Of a stretch of 64,000 nt of DNA, positions 8,945 through 19,772 are shown piece by piece. Origin of the DNA: Nocardia bovistercoris (GTDB lineage: Bacteria > Actinomycetota > Actinomycetes > Mycobacteriales > Mycobacteriaceae). The translations under genes and the position numbers were made by a program. Numbering within the stretch: the stretch's first letter is position 1; each line of letters starts with the position of its first letter. The stretch lies in assembly GCF_015674855.1 (NCBI RefSeq), contig NZ_JADMLG010000002.1:434001-498000 (forward strand). The letters run 5' to 3'. The notes under the pieces are model-generated. The model made no database searches. It was not told the DNA's origin and saw only the letters and a program-made list of their open reading frames with translations.

Positions 8945-9085
8945 CGCGGGTATACCCCCATCGCACGGGAACCGATCGCACGGCGCGGTCGTTGCCGTGT
9001 TGCGCCGGGCACCGCCCGGTGCCATAGAGTTCTGCTGGCGCCGGCCGAAGACCAGCGACGGCTGAGATCAAGGGGTGAGTTGCCG

Positions 9086-9850
9086 ATGAAGAACGGCACA
9101 TTGGAGAAGACCGTGGTCGCCTTGCTCGAGAACGGCTCGAAGCTACAGGCGCCCGCGGTGGCCAAATACATCGACATGATCCGTCGCTCACACCCCGACG
9201 AAACCCCCGCTCAAACCATCGCCCGGCTGGAACGGATCTACCTGCTCGCGGTCACCGGCAGCGGCACCGCGGCGGGCGCCACCGCCGCCATGCCCGGCGT
9301 CGGCACCATCGCCTCGGTGGCCACCATCACCGCCGAGACCGCGTTCTTCCTCGAGGCGTCGGCGCTCTACACCCTCGCCATCGCCGCCGTGCACGGCATC
9401 GCCCCCGAAGCCAAGGAACAGCGCCGCGCCCTCGTGATCGCCGTCGTCCTCGGCGACGCGGGCATGGATATCGTGGAGCGCTCGGTCGGACATTCGGCCA
9501 AGAACTGGGGCACGCTGCTCGCCACCCGCGTCCCCGGCCTCGCCGGGATGAACGACTCGCTGATGAAACGGTTCCTGGTGCGGTTCGTCACCAAGCGCGT
9601 CGCGCTCATGGCGGGCAAGGTGATCCCCATGGGCATCGGCGCGGTCATCGGCGGCGTCGGCAACCGCGCGCTCGGGCAGACCACCATCGCCAACGCGCAC
9701 AAGGCATTCGGCCCACCGCCACCGACCTGGCCCGCGCCGCGGCATCTGGTCATCGAGGCCGATCCGCTCACCGCCATCGACCGCCCCGATCCGAAACAGC
9801 TCGACGCCGGGCGATTCGATCCGAAGCGGCGCGGCACGGGACCGCGATGA
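9086..9850 (+). CDS. EcsC-like membrane-associated protein
   Basis: About 254 residues. A glycine/alanine-rich hydrophobic core (GTAAGATAAMPGVGTIASVA, about residues 70-90) and a second one (VIPMGIGAVIGGVGNRAL, about 190) flank helical segments, the pattern of EcsC/PF12787 proteins, which are often near ABC transporters. The C-terminal ~45 residues are proline-rich and polar. The function is unknown. An ATG at 9086 is preferred over the TTG at 9080 because AGGGG at 9071-9075 is better spaced from it. It overlaps the next ABC gene by 4 bp (ATGA), so translation is probably coupled. Confidence 0.6.
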   Translation: MKNGTLEKTVVALLENGSKLQAPAVAKYIDMIRRSHPDETPAQTIARLERIYLLAVTGSGTAAGATAAMPGVGTIASVATITAETAFFLEASALYTLAIAAVHGIAPEAKEQRRALVIAVVLGDAGMDIVERSVGHSAKNWGTLLATRVPGLAGMNDSLMKRFLVRFVTKRVALMAGKVIPMGIGAVIGGVGNRALGQTTIANAHKAFGPPPPTWPAPRHLVIEADPLTAIDRPDPKQLDAGRFDPKRRGTGPR

Positions 9851-10845
9851 GCGCTGCGCGCCCGGCGATCGCCGTGCACGGGCTCGGCAAACGCTACGAG
9901 CTCGACACGGTGGTGGACAAGGTCGGATTCGAGGTCGCGGCGGGCACGTGCACGGCGCTGGTCGGTCCCGCGGGCGCGGGCAAATCGACCATCCTGCGGA
10001 TACTGCTCGGGCTGGTGCGGCCGACCACGGGCACCGCGTCGGTGGGCGCGCCCGGCGCGGTGGCGCGGATCGGCGGCGGCGCGCCGGTCGGCGGCATGCT
10101 CACCCCGCGCGGGCTGCATCCGGCCCGATCGGCCCGCGACCACCTGACGATCTACGCGGCCGCGGCGCGCGTCCCCGAAACCCGTGTCGAGGAACTGCTC
10201 GACACGGTGGGCATGACCGAACACGCCGACCAGCGCGCCGAGGAGTTGAGCGCGGGCCAGCAGACCCGGATCGGCCTGGCCACCGCGCTGTTGGCCGATC
10301 CGCCACTGCTGATCCTCGACGAGCCGACCGACGGTCTCGAAGCCCCCGAACGCACGCGGCTGCACGATTTCCTGCGCGGCCACGTGCGGCGCGGCGGCAC
10401 CGTTCTGGTGGCGAGCCGGTCGCTGGCCGCCGTGGTGCCCGCCGCAGACGATCTCGTCGTGCTCAGCGAAGGCGCGGTGGTCTACACGGGCACGCCCGCC
10501 AAACTCCGGCGCGGACATCCCGACCGGATCGTGGTGTCGGCCTCGGTGCCGGTCGCGCTGGCCACCATGCTGGCCGCGCGCGGCTACACCGACACGGTGA
10601 TCCGCCCCGACGGGCGGCTCGCCATCGCGGAGGCCACCGAGACACAGATCCAGGACGCGGCGCGCGCCGCGGGCGTCCGACTCGACGCGATGACACCCGA
10701 CCCGATCCACCCCGACCGCGTCCTCGCCGCCCTCACCACCCCGAGAACGGCGACCCCGCGAGGTCCCGCCTACCTGCCGCCCGCCTATCCGCAACACCCT
10801 GTCGCGCCGCTGCGGCAGCCGATGCCCTACGGGATCCAACGGTGA
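9847..10845 (+). CDS. ABC transporter ATP-binding protein
   Basis: A 332-residue ATPase with Walker A GPAGAGKST (about residue 41), signature LSAGQQTRIGLA (about 134) and Walker B LLILDEPTDGLE (about 156). This is the CcmA/DrrA-type subfamily that powers two-component exporters. The ~100-residue C-terminal extension is proline-rich at its end (YLPPAYPQHPVAPLRQP). Start and stop codons overlap the neighbours on both sides (ATGA upstream, GTGA downstream), which indicates one translationally coupled operon with the EcsC-like protein and the permease. Substrate unknown. Confidence 0.9.
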   Translation: MSAARPAIAVHGLGKRYELDTVVDKVGFEVAAGTCTALVGPAGAGKSTILRILLGLVRPTTGTASVGAPGAVARIGGGAPVGGMLTPRGLHPARSARDHLTIYAAAARVPETRVEELLDTVGMTEHADQRAEELSAGQQTRIGLATALLADPPLLILDEPTDGLEAPERTRLHDFLRGHVRRGGTVLVASRSLAAVVPAADDLVVLSEGAVVYTGTPAKLRRGHPDRIVVSASVPVALATMLAARGYTDTVIRPDGRLAIAEATETQIQDAARAAGVRLDAMTPDPIHPDRVLAALTTPRTATPRGPAYLPPAYPQHPVAPLRQPMPYGIQR

Positions 10846-11624
10846 CCACACTCCTGCCCCAGGACCTGCTCCCGGCCGTCAACTCCGAGGTGCGCAAGGC
10901 CACATCGCTGCGGTCGAATTCGCGCCTGGTGGTCGCGTTGGCGGCCGTGTCGCTGATCGCGACCAGTGTCACCGCGCTGATCTCGGGTCCGGTCGACCCG
11001 AAGGCCGACCCGGCGACCGGCGCGGCTTCGGTCGGGTTGTACCTGGCGATCGCGGTCACCGTCGTCGCGGCCGCGGTGTTCGGCGCGATCGCCGTCGGCA
11101 GTGAATTCCGGTACGAGTCGATACCGCTCACCGCGCTGTTCACCGCCGACCGCGACCGGCTCGTAGCCGCGAAATACCTGGTCACCGGGGTACTCGCGGT
11201 GGCGGGCGGCGTCGTGGTCGAACTCGTCGGCCTGGTGTGCCTGCTCGTGTTCGGGCGGGGCAAGGTCGATATCGGGCTGCGGTTGTTCGCGGTACTCGGC
11301 GGCGGACTGCTCGCGGTGCTGTGCTGGTCGCTGATCGGGGCGGGGCTGGCGCTGCTGGTCCGGCAGTCGAGCGGCACCGTGACCATGCTGATCGGCTGGC
11401 TTGTGGTCGTCGAACCGCTGATCTGGGTGGTCACCGACGCCATCGGCATCGGCGGCATCGCGGCGCTGCTCCCCGAATCGGCCACGGTCGCCACCGTCGC
11501 CGTCGACTCGTTCCCCGACAGCGGCATCCTCGCCCCGACCCCCGCGGCGATCGTGGTGCTGCTGCTGTGGACAGCGGGCATCGGCGCCGCGGGCTGGTTC
11601 ACCTTCCGCACCCGCGAACTCTGA
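10842..11624 (+). CDS. ABC-2 type transporter permease
   Basis: A 260-residue integral membrane protein with about six hydrophobic segments, e.g. LVVALAAVSLIATSVTALI, LYLAIAVTVVAAAVFGAIAV, VAGGVVVELVGLVCLLVF and a final IVVLLLWTAGIGAAGWFTF. The sequence between helices 2 and 3 (GSEFRYESIPLTALFTADRD) is the cytoplasmic segment typical of ABC-2 permeases (family relatives carry a similar GxEFRxxT motif) and contacts the ATPase. The GTG start overlaps the stop of the ATPase gene. Together they form a two-gene exporter of unknown substrate. Confidence 0.85.
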   Translation: MTTLLPQDLLPAVNSEVRKATSLRSNSRLVVALAAVSLIATSVTALISGPVDPKADPATGAASVGLYLAIAVTVVAAAVFGAIAVGSEFRYESIPLTALFTADRDRLVAAKYLVTGVLAVAGGVVVELVGLVCLLVFGRGKVDIGLRLFAVLGGGLLAVLCWSLIGAGLALLVRQSSGTVTMLIGWLVVVEPLIWVVTDAIGIGGIAALLPESATVATVAVDSFPDSGILAPTPAAIVVLLLWTAGIGAAGWFTFRTREL

Positions 11625-11679
11625 CCACTGAGCTGCGGGAATAACGACATGTCACCCCCGCGTCGTAACGTCGGTGATT

Positions 11680-14600
11680 ATGAGCGGGGGCGAGTGTAGA
11701 GAGTCCGGGCCGGATTCGGCGCGGACACCGGGGTGGATTCGCAGGCTGTGGGCCGCGTCGACGCGCTATCGAGCGACGATGGCCGCCATCGCCGCGGCGG
11801 TCGCGCTCGGCGCGTGCGTGGAGATCGCCGCGCCGCTGCTGACCAAACGCGCGGTCGACGCGGCCGGGGTCGGCGACACGGCGGTGATCGGCGTGGTCGC
11901 CGCGCTGCTCGCGGTGGTCGCGGTAGGCCGGTTCGTCGCGTCGCTGGGGCGGCGGGTGCTCGCCGGGCGCCTGTCGCTCGACGTGCAGCACACCATGCGC
12001 GTCGACCTGCTCACCTCGCTGCAACGGCTGGACGGCGCCGGTCAGGACACCATGCGCACCGGACAGGTGGTGTCGCGTTCCATCACCGACCTGCAACTGG
12101 TGCAAGCGCTGGTCTCCATGGTCCCGTGGTCGGCGCTGGCGGCCCTGCAATTCGTGCTGGCCGTCGGCGTGATGGTCTGGCTGTCACCGCCGCTCGCCGC
12201 GATCGCGCTGCTCGTGGTGCCCGCCATCGCGGTGGTGGTCTACCGCATGCGTCCGCGCCTGTACGCGGCGACTTGGTCCGCGCAGCAGCGCGCCGCCGAC
12301 CTGGCCCAGCACGTCGAGGAGACGGTCACCGGAGTCAGGGTGGTGAAAGGGTTCGGGCAGGAGGCCAGGATGGTCGACATCCTGGAACGGCACAGCCGCG
12401 ACCTCTACGCCGAACGCATGCGCGCCGCGGGAGTCGACGCGCGTTTCGCCCCCGTGGTCACCGCGATCCCGCAGGCGGGCATGGTCGCGGTGATCGTGGT
12501 CGGCGGACTGCTGGCCGTCAACGGAACCATCGGCCTCGGCACCTTCCTCGCCTTCGCCGCCTATGTCGCCACCATGACGGCCTCGGCGCGCACCCTCTCC
12601 GCGGTGATCATCATGAGCCAGCTGACCCGCGCCGCCGCCGAACGCGTCTACCAGGTCATCGACGCCGCCCCCGGCATCACCGACCCGCAGGCCCCCGCAC
12701 CGCTGCCCGACGGCCCGCTCGGCATCGACATCCGCGACCTCACCTTCGGCTTCGCCCCTGACCAGCCCGTCCTCCGCGACCTCGACCTCACCGTGCGCCC
12801 CGGCGAAACCGTCGCGATCATCGGCCCCGCGGGCTCCGGCAAGTCCACTCTCGCCCTGCTGCTGCCCCGCTTCTACGCCCCCGACAAGGGCAGCGTCCAC
12901 CTCTTCGCCGAGTCAGCGAGCGGTGCGGCCCCGGCTGTGTCGGCGCAGGTCGGCGCATTTTCCGAGGGCGACGGCGCCGCGGCACACCACCGATCGACGG
13001 TCGCCGCGACACCACTCGGTTCCGGCGCCTCGACCATCGCGGCGAGCACGGATTCGGTCGATATCGCCGAAGTGGCCTCGGACGACCTGCGGGCGGCGGT
13101 CGGGGTGGTCTTCGATGATCCGTTCCTGTTCTCCGACACCATCGCGGCCAATATCGCGCTCGGCCGTCCCGGCGCCACCGACGCCGAGATCCGCGCGGCG
13201 GCCGAACTCGCGGCGGCCGACGAATTCATCGCCGAACTGCCGGACGGCTACGACACCGTGGTCGGCGAACGCGGGCTCACCCTGTCCGGCGGGCAGCGCC
13301 AGCGCGTCGCGTTGGCGCGCACGCTGTTGGCGCGGCCGCGCATCCTCGTGCTCGACGACGCGACCTCGGCGGTGGACGCTGTCACCGAGGCCAGGATCTT
13401 CGAGCGCCTACCCGATCGCGGCCGCCGCACCACGCTCATCCTGGCGCACCGCGAATCCACCCTCGCGCAGGCCGACCGGGTGATCCGGCTGCCCGCGCCG
13501 CCCGGACCCGTCCTCCGCGCGATCACGACCGACTCCGTCGCGACGAACACCGCGCGCCCCGGCGACTGGACCGCGATCACCGGCGCGCTGGCCGAAACCC
13601 CGGAACTGCGCAGGGCTATCGAGAAACTGCCCGCCGCCACCGAACAACCCGACGGCGATCCGGCGGAAATGCGCCGCCCCGATCCCGGCTTCCGGCTCGC
13701 CTCGCTGCTGCGTCCGGTCCGGCTGCTGGTCCTGACCGTGGTCGCGCTGCTCGCCGCCGACGCGGTGCTCGGCATCGCGTTCCCGCCGCTGGTCCGTTTC
13801 GCCATCGACAGCGGCGTCGGCGACCACGACGCGAGCGTGCTCGGGTTGGCCGCCGTGATCGGCGTCGTGCTGGTGCTGTCGGGGCTGCTGGTCGGCGCGG
13901 CCACCATCGTGCTCACCGCGCGCACCGGGGAACGGGTGCTGCTCGGCCTGCGGGTGCGCAGTTACGCACACCTGCAGCGGCTCGGACTCGACTACTACGA
14001 GCGCGAACTGTCCGGCAAGATCATGACCAGGATGACCACCGACGTCGACGCGCTGTCGACCTTCCTGCAAACCGGCGTCGCCGCCACCTTGATCGGCGTG
14101 CTCACCCTGGCGGGGATCGCGGTGGCGCTGCTGGTCGTCGACCTCTCGCTGGCGGTGATCGTGCTTGCCACGCTGCCGCCGCTGGTGATCGCCACGGTGG
14201 TGTTCCGGCGCTACTCCGATATCGCGTACACGGTGTCGCGGGAACGCGTCTCCCTGGTGAACGCGCATTTCACCGAGAACGTGACCGGATTGCGCGCCGT
14301 GCAGGCCAACCGCAACGAGCCGGTCGCGGCCCGCCGCTTCGCCGAATACTCGGTGCGCTACCGGCATTCGCGAATGCGCGCGCAGTGGGCCATCGCGCTG
14401 TTCTTCGCCTTCGTGATCTCGTGGGCTGATCTGGCGCTGGCGGTGGTGGTGTTCGTCGGCGCGCGCGAGGTCGCCGCCGGGGCGACGACCGCGGGCACGC
14501 TGATCGCCTTCGTGCTCTACCTGCAGTTGTTGTTCAGCCCGATCCTCCAGTTGTCGCAGGTCTTCGACGGGTACCAGCAGGCGCGGGTCGGCCTGCGCCG

Positions 14601-15600
14601 CATCGCGGAACTGCTGCGCACTCCGTCCTCGATCGCCGACGACCCAGTCGACGCGGTCACCGCCGAGACCGCGCCGCGCGGCGAGGTGAAAGCCGAGAAC
14701 GTCGGCTTCCGATACTCGGGCGCCCGCGATCCGGCCCTCACCGACGTGAGTTTCGACATACCCGCCGGATCCACCCTCGCACTGGTCGGCCCGACCGGTG
14801 CGGGCAAGTCGACCATCGTCAAACTCCTCGCCCGCCTCTACGACATCCCGCGCACCGAAGCGGCGGGCGACGACCGCGGTTCGGCGGGCGGCGACAGCGC
14901 CACAGACAGCGGCAGCGGGGTCGGTGATGGCGAGACAGGCAGCAGCGCGACAGCCAGCGCCACCGCGAGCGGCGGCAGCGCGAGCGGCGGCAGCGCGAGC
15001 GGCAGCGCGCCGAGTGGTAACGGCACGGCGGGCGGTGGCGGCGCTATCCGGCTCGCCGGTGTCGACATCCGCGATATCCCGTTGGTGGAGTACCGATCGC
15101 GGCTCGGCATCGTGCCGCAGGAAGCTCACCTGTTCACCGGTGACGTGGCGAGCAACATCGCATTCGGGCAACCATTCGCGAGCCCGGAACGCATAGCGGC
15201 GGCGGCCGAGGCGGTGGGCGCCGCCTCGATGATCGCCTCGTTACCGATGGGTATGGGCCAGCCGGTCGGTGAGCGCGGGCGCGGGCTCTCGGCCGGGCAG
15301 CGTCAGCTGATCGCCTTGGCGCGGGCCGAACTCGTCGATCCCGAACTGCTGTTGCTCGATGAGGCGACCGCAACACTCGACCAGGAGACCGAGGCATCGG
15401 TGCTGGTAGCGAGCCGATCGCTGGCGCGCGGCCGGACCACCGTCCTCGTCGCGCACCGGCTCGGCACAGCGGCGCGCGCCGATCGGATCGCGGTGGTCGA
15501 CCACGGCCGCATCGTGGAATTCGGCGCCCACGACGAGTTGCTCGCGGCGGGCGGAACCTACGCGCGACTGTGGCTTGCCGCGGGCCCGGCCGCGCTGTGA
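11680..15600 (+). CDS. Fused ABC exporter (TMD-NBD-TMD-NBD), Rv0194-like
   Basis: About 1306 residues encode a full type IV exporter in one chain. NBD1: Walker A GPAGSGKST (about residue 385), signature LSGGQRQRVALA, Walker B LVLDDA, where aspartate replaces the catalytic glutamate, and a VGVVFDDPF Q-loop without glutamine. NBD2: GPTGAGKST (about 1040), LSAGQRQLIALA, LLLLDEA. One ATP site is therefore degenerate, as in other asymmetric exporters. Each NBD carries a low-complexity insert between Walker A and the Q-loop (about 55 and 60 residues), the second almost pure Ser/Gly/Ala/Thr. Multidrug or lipid export is likely by analogy with Rv0194. ATG 11680 or GTG 11674 may be the start. Confidence 0.9.
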   Translation: MSGGECRESGPDSARTPGWIRRLWAASTRYRATMAAIAAAVALGACVEIAAPLLTKRAVDAAGVGDTAVIGVVAALLAVVAVGRFVASLGRRVLAGRLSLDVQHTMRVDLLTSLQRLDGAGQDTMRTGQVVSRSITDLQLVQALVSMVPWSALAALQFVLAVGVMVWLSPPLAAIALLVVPAIAVVVYRMRPRLYAATWSAQQRAADLAQHVEETVTGVRVVKGFGQEARMVDILERHSRDLYAERMRAAGVDARFAPVVTAIPQAGMVAVIVVGGLLAVNGTIGLGTFLAFAAYVATMTASARTLSAVIIMSQLTRAAAERVYQVIDAAPGITDPQAPAPLPDGPLGIDIRDLTFGFAPDQPVLRDLDLTVRPGETVAIIGPAGSGKSTLALLLPRFYAPDKGSVHLFAESASGAAPAVSAQVGAFSEGDGAAAHHRSTVAATPLGSGASTIAASTDSVDIAEVASDDLRAAVGVVFDDPFLFSDTIAANIALGRPGATDAEIRAAAELAAADEFIAELPDGYDTVVGERGLTLSGGQRQRVALARTLLARPRILVLDDATSAVDAVTEARIFERLPDRGRRTTLILAHRESTLAQADRVIRLPAPPGPVLRAITTDSVATNTARPGDWTAITGALAETPELRRAIEKLPAATEQPDGDPAEMRRPDPGFRLASLLRPVRLLVLTVVALLAADAVLGIAFPPLVRFAIDSGVGDHDASVLGLAAVIGVVLVLSGLLVGAATIVLTARTGERVLLGLRVRSYAHLQRLGLDYYERELSGKIMTRMTTDVDALSTFLQTGVAATLIGVLTLAGIAVALLVVDLSLAVIVLATLPPLVIATVVFRRYSDIAYTVSRERVSLVNAHFTENVTGLRAVQANRNEPVAARRFAEYSVRYRHSRMRAQWAIALFFAFVISWADLALAVVVFVGAREVAAGATTAGTLIAFVLYLQLLFSPILQLSQVFDGYQQARVGLRRIAELLRTPSSIADDPVDAVTAETAPRGEVKAENVGFRYSGARDPALTDVSFDIPAGSTLALVGPTGAGKSTIVKLLARLYDIPRTEAAGDDRGSAGGDSATDSGSGVGDGETGSSATASATASGGSASGGSASGSAPSGNGTAGGGGAIRLAGVDIRDIPLVEYRSRLGIVPQEAHLFTGDVASNIAFGQPFASPERIAAAAEAVGAASMIASLPMGMGQPVGERGRGLSAGQRQLIALARAELVDPELLLLDEATATLDQETEASVLVASRSLARGRTTVLVAHRLGTAARADRIAVVDHGRIVEFGAHDELLAAGGTYARLWLAAGPAAL

Positions 15601-15839
15601 GGCGCGCGGGTTCGGCACCGGGATGTGGTGCGGGCGACAGCGCGCGCCGTGAAAGGAATATTCTCGACTTCGTACGAGTCTGGACAGATGAGTTCAGGTG
15701 TGTGTGGCGGTGAAGACACCGCCGATTTGCTGCTGGGCCTATCCTCGATTAGGGCGCATCGGCGCGCATCCGCTGATCCCCGTGCCGGGCACGTCACAAA
15801 CGTCGCAGCGCGAAGAACGAAATGAGGCGAACACCTGCT

Positions 15840-18800
15840 GTGAGCAGCACAACTTCCCAGTTCGGACAGAACCAGTGGCTGGTCGACGAGATGTATCAGA
15901 AGTACAAGCAGGATCCATCTTCGGTCGACGCGAGCTGGCACGAGTTCCTGGCCGACTACACACCTGAGGCGACCGGCGACAACGGTCGGCCCACGCAGGC
16001 CGCCACCGCCGTCGAGTCCGCCACCGCGCCGACTACGAACTCCAACTCCACACCGGCTGTCAAGCCCGCGCAGCCGAACAACTCGGCTCAGACCGCGAAG
16101 CCCGCGCCCACCGCCGCCAAGCCCGCGACACCCAAGCCGGCAACGCCCGAGCCCGTGACCCCCAAGCCCGCGGCCGCCCAGACTTCCGCGCCGAGCAAAC
16201 CCGCCGCACCGGCGAAGGCCACCGCCCGCACCCCGCAGACCACCCCGGCGCCCACCTCGAATGCGGCGCCCACCTCCGGCGGCCCCAAGCCCGCCGACAC
16301 CTCCGACGAGTCGAAGGTGCTACGCGGCGCGGCCGCGGCGGTCGCGAAGAACATGTCGGCCTCGCTGGCCATCCCGACCGCGACGAGCGTGCGCGCCATC
16401 CCGGCGAAGCTGATGATCGACAACCGCCTGGTCATCAACAACCATCTGGCCCGCACCCGCGGCGGCAAGATCTCCTTCACCCACCTGCTCGGCTACGCGA
16501 TCGTGTCGGCGGTGAAGAAGTTCCCGAACATGAACCGGCACTTCGCCGAGGTCGACGGCAAGCCCAACGCGGTCACCCCCGCGCACACCAACCTCGGCCT
16601 CGCGATCGACCTGCCTGGCAAGGATGGCAACCGCTCGCTGGTCGTCGCCGCCATCAAGGGCACCGAGGACATGACCTTCGGTCAGTTCCACACCGCCTAC
16701 GAGGACATCGTGCGGCGCGCACGCGACGGCAAGCTCACCGCCGAGGACTTCACCGGCGTCACCATCTCGCTCACCAATCCGGGCACCATCGGCACCGTGC
16801 ATTCGGTGCCGCGCCTGATGAACGGCCAGGGCGCGATCATCGGCGCGGGCGCCATGGAGTACCCGGCCGAGTTCCAGGGCATGGCCGACGAGCGCATCGC
16901 CGACCTCGGCGTCGGCAAGTTGATGACGCTCACCTCCACCTACGACCACCGCATCATCCAGGGCGCGGAATCCGGCGACTTCCTGCGCACCATCCACAAC
17001 CTGCTGATCTCCGACGAGTTCTTCGACGAGATCTTCCACGGTCTCGGCGTGCCGTACGAGCCGATCCGCTGGCGCAAGGACGTTCGCGAGCGCGGCGTCG
17101 ACAAGAGCGCCCGCGTGCTCGAGATGATCGCGGCCTACCGCAACCGCGGTCACCTGATGGCCGACACCGATCCGCTGCGGCTGGTCAAGGACAAGTTCCG
17201 CAGCCATCCCGATCTCGATGTCACCCAGCACGGGCTGACCCTGTGGGATCTGGACCGCGAGTTCAATGTCGGTGGTTTCCACGGCCAGGAGCGCATGAAG
17301 CTGCGCGATGTGCTGTCGATCCTGCGCGACGCCTACTGCCGCCACGTCGGTGTGGAGTACACCCACATCCTGGAGACCGAGCAGTTGGAGTGGATGCAGG
17401 AACGGACCGAGCAGAAGCACGCGAAACCGACTGTCGCGCAGCAGAAGTACATCCTGAACAAGCTCAATGCCGCCGAGGCGTTCGAGACCTTCCTGCAGAC
17501 CAAGTACGTCGGGCAGAAGCGTTTCTCGTTGGAGGGCGCCGAGGCCGTCATCCCGATGATGGACGCCGTCATCGACCAGTGCGCCGAATACGCCCTCGAC
17601 GAGGTCGTCATCGGCATGCCGCACCGCGGCCGGTTGAACGTGCTGGCCAATATCGTCGGCAAGCCCTACTCGAAGATCTTCACCGAGTTCGAGGGCAATA
17701 TGAATCCGGCGGCCACCCACGGCTCCGGCGACGTGAAGTACCACCTGGGCGCGCAGGGCACCTACCTGCAGATGTTCGGCGACAACGAGATCGAGGTCTC
17801 GCTGACGGCCAACCCGTCGCACCTGGAGGCGGTCGACCCGGTGCTCGAGGGGCTGGTACGCGCCAAGCAGGACCTGCTCGACAAGGGCGACGGCCCCGAG
17901 GGCTTCTCGGTGATGCCCTTGATGCTGCACGGCGACGCCGCGTTCGCGGGTCAGGGCGTGGTCGCCGAGACGCTGAACCTGTCGGGTCTGCGCGGCTACC
18001 GGGTCGGCGGCACCATCCACATCGTGGTCAACAACCAGATCGGTTTCACCACGGCCCCGGAGAACAGCCGTTCCACCGAGTACTCCACCGATATCGCGAA
18101 GTTCATCGGCGCGCCGATCTTCCACGTGAACGGCGACGATCCCGAGGCCTGCGACTGGGTGGCGCGTCTGGCGGTGGACTTCCGCCAGAAGTTCCGCAAG
18201 GACGTCGTGATCGACATGATCTGCTACCGGCGTCGCGGTCACAACGAGGGCGACGACCCCTCGATGACCCAGCCGTACATGTACGACGTCATCGACACCA
18301 AGCGTTCGGTCCGCAAGGCCTACACCGAGAGCCTGATCGGCCGCGGCGACATCTCGCTCAAAGAGGCCGAGGACGCGCTGCGCGACTACCAGGGCCAGTT
18401 GGAACGGGTCTTCAACGAGGTCCGCGAGCTGGAGAAGTACACCCCTGAGCCGTCGGAATCGGTCGAGGACGACCAGCAGGTCCCGACCACCGTGCAGACG
18501 GCCGTCGACAAGGCGCTGCTGCAGCGCATCGGCGACGCCTTCCTCAACGTGCCCGACGGTTTCAACGTGCACCCGCGCGTCAAGCCGGTGCTGGAGAAGC
18601 GCCGTGAAATGGCCTACGAGGGCAAGGTCGACTGGGCCTTCGCCGAGTTGCTCGCCTTCGGCACCCTGATCGACGAGGGCACCGCGGTGCGCCTGACCGG
18701 CCAGGACTCCCGGCGCGGCACCTTCACCCAGCGGCACTCGGTCATCATCGACCGCAAGACCGCCGAGGAGTACACGCCGCTGCACAATATCGGCAGCGCC

Positions 18801-19679
18801 AACCCCGGCTGGTTCGCCGTGCACGACTCGGCGCTGAGCGAATACGCCGCCGTCGGCTTCGAATACGGCTATTCGCTGGGCAATCCGGCCGCGCTGGTGC
18901 TGTGGGAGGCGCAGTTCGGCGACTTCGTCAACGGCGCGCAGTCCATCATCGACGAGTTCATCTCCTCCGGTGAGGCCAAGTGGGGGCAGCTCTCCGACGT
19001 GGTGCTGCTGCTGCCGCACGGTCACGAGGGCCAGGGGCCCGACCACACCTCGGGTCGTATCGAACGCTTCCTGCAGCTGTGCGCGGAGGGTTCGATGACG
19101 GTCGCGGTGCCGTCCACCCCGGCGAACTACTTCCACCTGCTGCGCCGCCACGCGCTCGACGGCATCCGCCGCCCGCTGATCGTCTTCACGCCGAAGTCGA
19201 TGCTGCGCAACAAGGCCGTGGTGTCGGATCTGAAGGACTTCACCGAGTCCAAGTTCCGCTCGGTCTTCGACGAGCCCGCCTACGAGCAGGGTGTCGGCGA
19301 CCGCACCAAGGTCAAGCGCATCCTGATGACCAGCGGCAAGCTGTACTACGAGCTGGCCGCGGAGAAGGCGAAGCAGAAGCGCGAGGATGTCGCCATCGTG
19401 CGTGTCGAGCAGCTGTACCCGCTGCCGATCCGCCGTCTCAACGAGGCGCTGGCGGGCTACCCGAACGCCGCGGAGATCTTCTGGGTCCAGGAGGAACCGG
19501 CCAACCAGGGCGCGTGGCCCTTCTTCGGCTTGAACCTGCCGGAGTACCTGCCCGCGGAACTCGGTCCGCTGCGCCGAATCTCGCGACGCGCCATGTCGGC
19601 CCCGTCCTCGGGCTCGTCGAAGGTGCACGCGGTGGAGCAGGCCGAGATCATCGAGGAAGCGTTCCGGCCCACGACCTGA
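15840..19679 (+). CDS. kgd: Multifunctional 2-oxoglutarate decarboxylase/dehydrogenase E1 with E2 acyltransferase domain (Kgd)
   Basis: About 1279 residues. The N-terminal [19 protein letters not shown] is the E1o binding tail, followed by an Ala/Pro/Lys/Thr linker (about residues 50-150) and an E2-type acyltransferase domain ending in the catalytic [13 protein letters not shown] (about 375). A ThDP-dependent E1 domain follows ([42 protein letters not shown]). This is the actinobacterial fused KGD that converts 2-oxoglutarate in the TCA cycle and feeds E2p/E3. The GTG start at 15840 matches the M. tuberculosis Rv1248c N-terminus; an upstream in-frame ATG at 15822 is less likely. A 240-bp spacer precedes it. 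Confidence 0.97.
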   Translation: MSSTTSQFGQNQWLVDEMYQKYKQDPSSVDASWHEFLADYTPEATGDNGRPTQAATAVESATAPTTNSNSTPAVKPAQPNNSAQTAKPAPTAAKPATPKPATPEPVTPKPAAAQTSAPSKPAAPAKATARTPQTTPAPTSNAAPTSGGPKPADTSDESKVLRGAAAAVAKNMSASLAIPTATSVRAIPAKLMIDNRLVINNHLARTRGGKISFTHLLGYAIVSAVKKFPNMNRHFAEVDGKPNAVTPAHTNLGLAIDLPGKDGNRSLVVAAIKGTEDMTFGQFHTAYEDIVRRARDGKLTAEDFTGVTISLTNPGTIGTVHSVPRLMNGQGAIIGAGAMEYPAEFQGMADERIADLGVGKLMTLTSTYDHRIIQGAESGDFLRTIHNLLISDEFFDEIFHGLGVPYEPIRWRKDVRERGVDKSARVLEMIAAYRNRGHLMADTDPLRLVKDKFRSHPDLDVTQHGLTLWDLDREFNVGGFHGQERMKLRDVLSILRDAYCRHVGVEYTHILETEQLEWMQERTEQKHAKPTVAQQKYILNKLNAAEAFETFLQTKYVGQKRFSLEGAEAVIPMMDAVIDQCAEYALDEVVIGMPHRGRLNVLANIVGKPYSKIFTEFEGNMNPAATHGSGDVKYHLGAQGTYLQMFGDNEIEVSLTANPSHLEAVDPVLEGLVRAKQDLLDKGDGPEGFSVMPLMLHGDAAFAGQGVVAETLNLSGLRGYRVGGTIHIVVNNQIGFTTAPENSRSTEYSTDIAKFIGAPIFHVNGDDPEACDWVARLAVDFRQKFRKDVVIDMICYRRRGHNEGDDPSMTQPYMYDVIDTKRSVRKAYTESLIGRGDISLKEAEDALRDYQGQLERVFNEVRELEKYTPEPSESVEDDQQVPTTVQTAVDKALLQRIGDAFLNVPDGFNVHPRVKPVLEKRREMAYEGKVDWAFAELLAFGTLIDEGTAVRLTGQDSRRGTFTQRHSVIIDRKTAEEYTPLHNIGSANPGWFAVHDSALSEYAAVGFEYGYSLGNPAALVLWEAQFGDFVNGAQSIIDEFISSGEAKWGQLSDVVLLLPHGHEGQGPDHTSGRIERFLQLCAEGSMTVAVPSTPANYFHLLRRHALDGIRRPLIVFTPKSMLRNKAVVSDLKDFTESKFRSVFDEPAYEQGVGDRTKVKRILMTSGKLYYELAAEKAKQKREDVAIVRVEQLYPLPIRRLNEALAGYPNAAEIFWVQEEPANQGAWPFFGLNLPEYLPAELGPLRRISRRAMSAPSSGSSKVHAVEQAEIIEEAFRPTT

Positions 19680-19699
19680 TCGCGACACCGACGCCGAAG

Positions 19700-19727
19700 C
19701 GAGCCCGCATCCACCGATGCGGGCTCG
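19700..19727 (+). terminator. Hairpin downstream of kgd
   Basis: An 11-bp perfect stem (CGAGCCCGCAT paired with ATGCGGGCTCG) with a 6-nt loop, starting 20 bp after the kgd stop. The T tract after it is weak (GTCCCGTTT), usual for high-GC actinobacteria. It separates kgd from argS. Confidence 0.65.
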
Positions 19728-19772
19728 TCCCGTTTCAAGGCACACTTTGTTCTAGGAGAGGGGTTTTCGACA

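Noticed and set aside
16320..19745. A 1141-codon open frame on the minus strand opposite kgd
   Set aside because: It mirrors kgd codon by codon, is rich in Arg/Val/Asp/Gly/Leu as expected from antisense of high-GC coding DNA, and shows no domain. Same for minus-strand frames at 13408-15171, 2557-2964 and plus-strand 36589-38334.
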